Shown piece by piece: positions 63,704 through 64,000 of a stretch of DNA of 64,000 nt. Every line of letters begins with the position of its first letter. Position 1 is the stretch's first letter. Source of the stretch: Halovivax asiaticus JCM 14624 (lineage in GTDB: Archaea; Halobacteriota; Halobacteria; Halobacteriales; Natrialbaceae); the NCBI RefSeq assembly GCF_000337515.1, contig NZ_AOIQ01000021.1, forward strand, positions 50,631-114,630, in the 5' to 3' direction. The notes beneath the pieces are model-generated. The model was not told the DNA's origin, ran no database searches, and saw only the letters and a list, made by a program, of their open reading frames with translations. The translations under genes and the position numbers were made by a program.

Positions 63704-64000
63704 ATGTACATAATCGTTATCGGCGCTGGAGATATCGGGACGGTGTTGATCGAACGAGCCGTCGCCGACGGCAACGATGTCGTCGTTATCGAACAGGACG
63801 AGGAACGCGCGGACAGGGCGTCGATGGAGTACGATTGCCTCGTCTTGCACGACGACGCGACGAACCACGACACGCTGAAGGACGCGGATATCGATCGCGC
63901 GGACGCGATCGTCTCGACGACGGACGTCGACGCGACGAACATCATGGTGTTGTTGCTCGCGCAGGAACACGACGTCCCGAACCTGGTGAGCGTGGTCCAC
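63704..64000 (+). CDS. trkA: TrkA N-terminal (RCK_N) protein, 5' part
   Basis: Opens with ATG 63704 and stays open to the window edge (99 codons). Rossmann dinucleotide motif MYIIVIGAGDIGTVLIERAVADGNDVVVIEQDEERA, then DCLVLHDDATNHDTLKDADIDRADAIVSTTDVDATNIM, the canonical RCK_N pattern. Regulates K+ uptake (TrkH) by NAD(H)/ATP. The start codon is at the family position. Confidence 0.92.
   Translation, partial: MYIIVIGAGDIGTVLIERAVADGNDVVVIEQDEERADRASMEYDCLVLHDDATNHDTLKDADIDRADAIVSTTDVDATNIMVLLLAQEHDVPNLVSVVH

Overview
The window is chromosomal DNA of a halophilic archaeon (class Halobacteria). Reasons: high G+C; strongly acidic proteins; archaeal information genes (TFB, Spt5, SecE, aMBF1-like protein, membrane LonB, NreA); the archaeal lipid enzyme CarS; Tat-type signal peptides; CTP-dependent riboflavin kinase; CofH for coenzyme F420; and many starts that sit 25-35 nt after a TATA box with no Shine-Dalgarno, as in leaderless haloarchaeal mRNAs. 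I do not assign a genus. About 70 protein genes, one tRNA, two frameshifted genes and several unusual non-coding structures are supported.

Layout. 1-0.83 kb: AT-rich accessory DNA with the 3' end of an unknown gene. 0.83-4.76 kb: a minus-strand tryptophan operon trpC-trpB-trpA followed by an ADH synthase-like aldolase, with a palindrome between TATA box and start. 5-9.3 kb: an Ada/ATL-like protein, a CPBP protease and LonB. 9.3-10.3 kb: a second AT-rich islet with a Tat-secreted protein. 10.4-12 kb: nadM, a frameshifted NUDIX gene, then a duplicated, hairpin-rich tRNA-Leu(GAG) locus. 12.1-14.9 kb: aMBF1-like protein, AlaX-type editing protein, SecE and Spt5. 15-30.7 kb: PHP protein, lipoprotein, frameshifted Mut7-C gene, PolX, rhomboid protease, endonuclease V, SDR, Get3/ArsA, an aminotransferase, CinA-C and several haloarchaeal conserved membrane proteins. 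30.8-36 kb: NreA, TFB divergent from rnhA and its operon partner, PadR regulator, pyrophosphatase.

36-46.4 kb: a large PAS/GAF histidine kinase, then a C1/purine/flavin/deazaflavin cluster: purS-purQ, purU-like deformylase, purC, cofH, ribK-ribB. 46.5-49 kb: NhaC antiporter and ilvE. 49.0-49.5 kb: a ~490-bp imperfect palindrome filling the space between two convergent genes. 49.5-54.8 kb: DUF502, proline dehydrogenase, carS, pyrE, and thrS behind a structured leader with a 13-codon ORF. 54.9-64 kb: stress, redox and transport genes (UspA, DsbA-like, malate:quinone oxidoreductase, glycosyltransferase, SMR exporter, VOC protein), an Lrp/AsnC-RCK_C regulator and the start of a TrkA protein.

The observations most worth following are the thrS leader, the convergent-gene palindrome, the tRNA-Leu duplication with trinucleotide-loop hairpins, and the palindrome in the trp promoter. 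No CRISPR array, intact insertion sequence or complete defence system was found.
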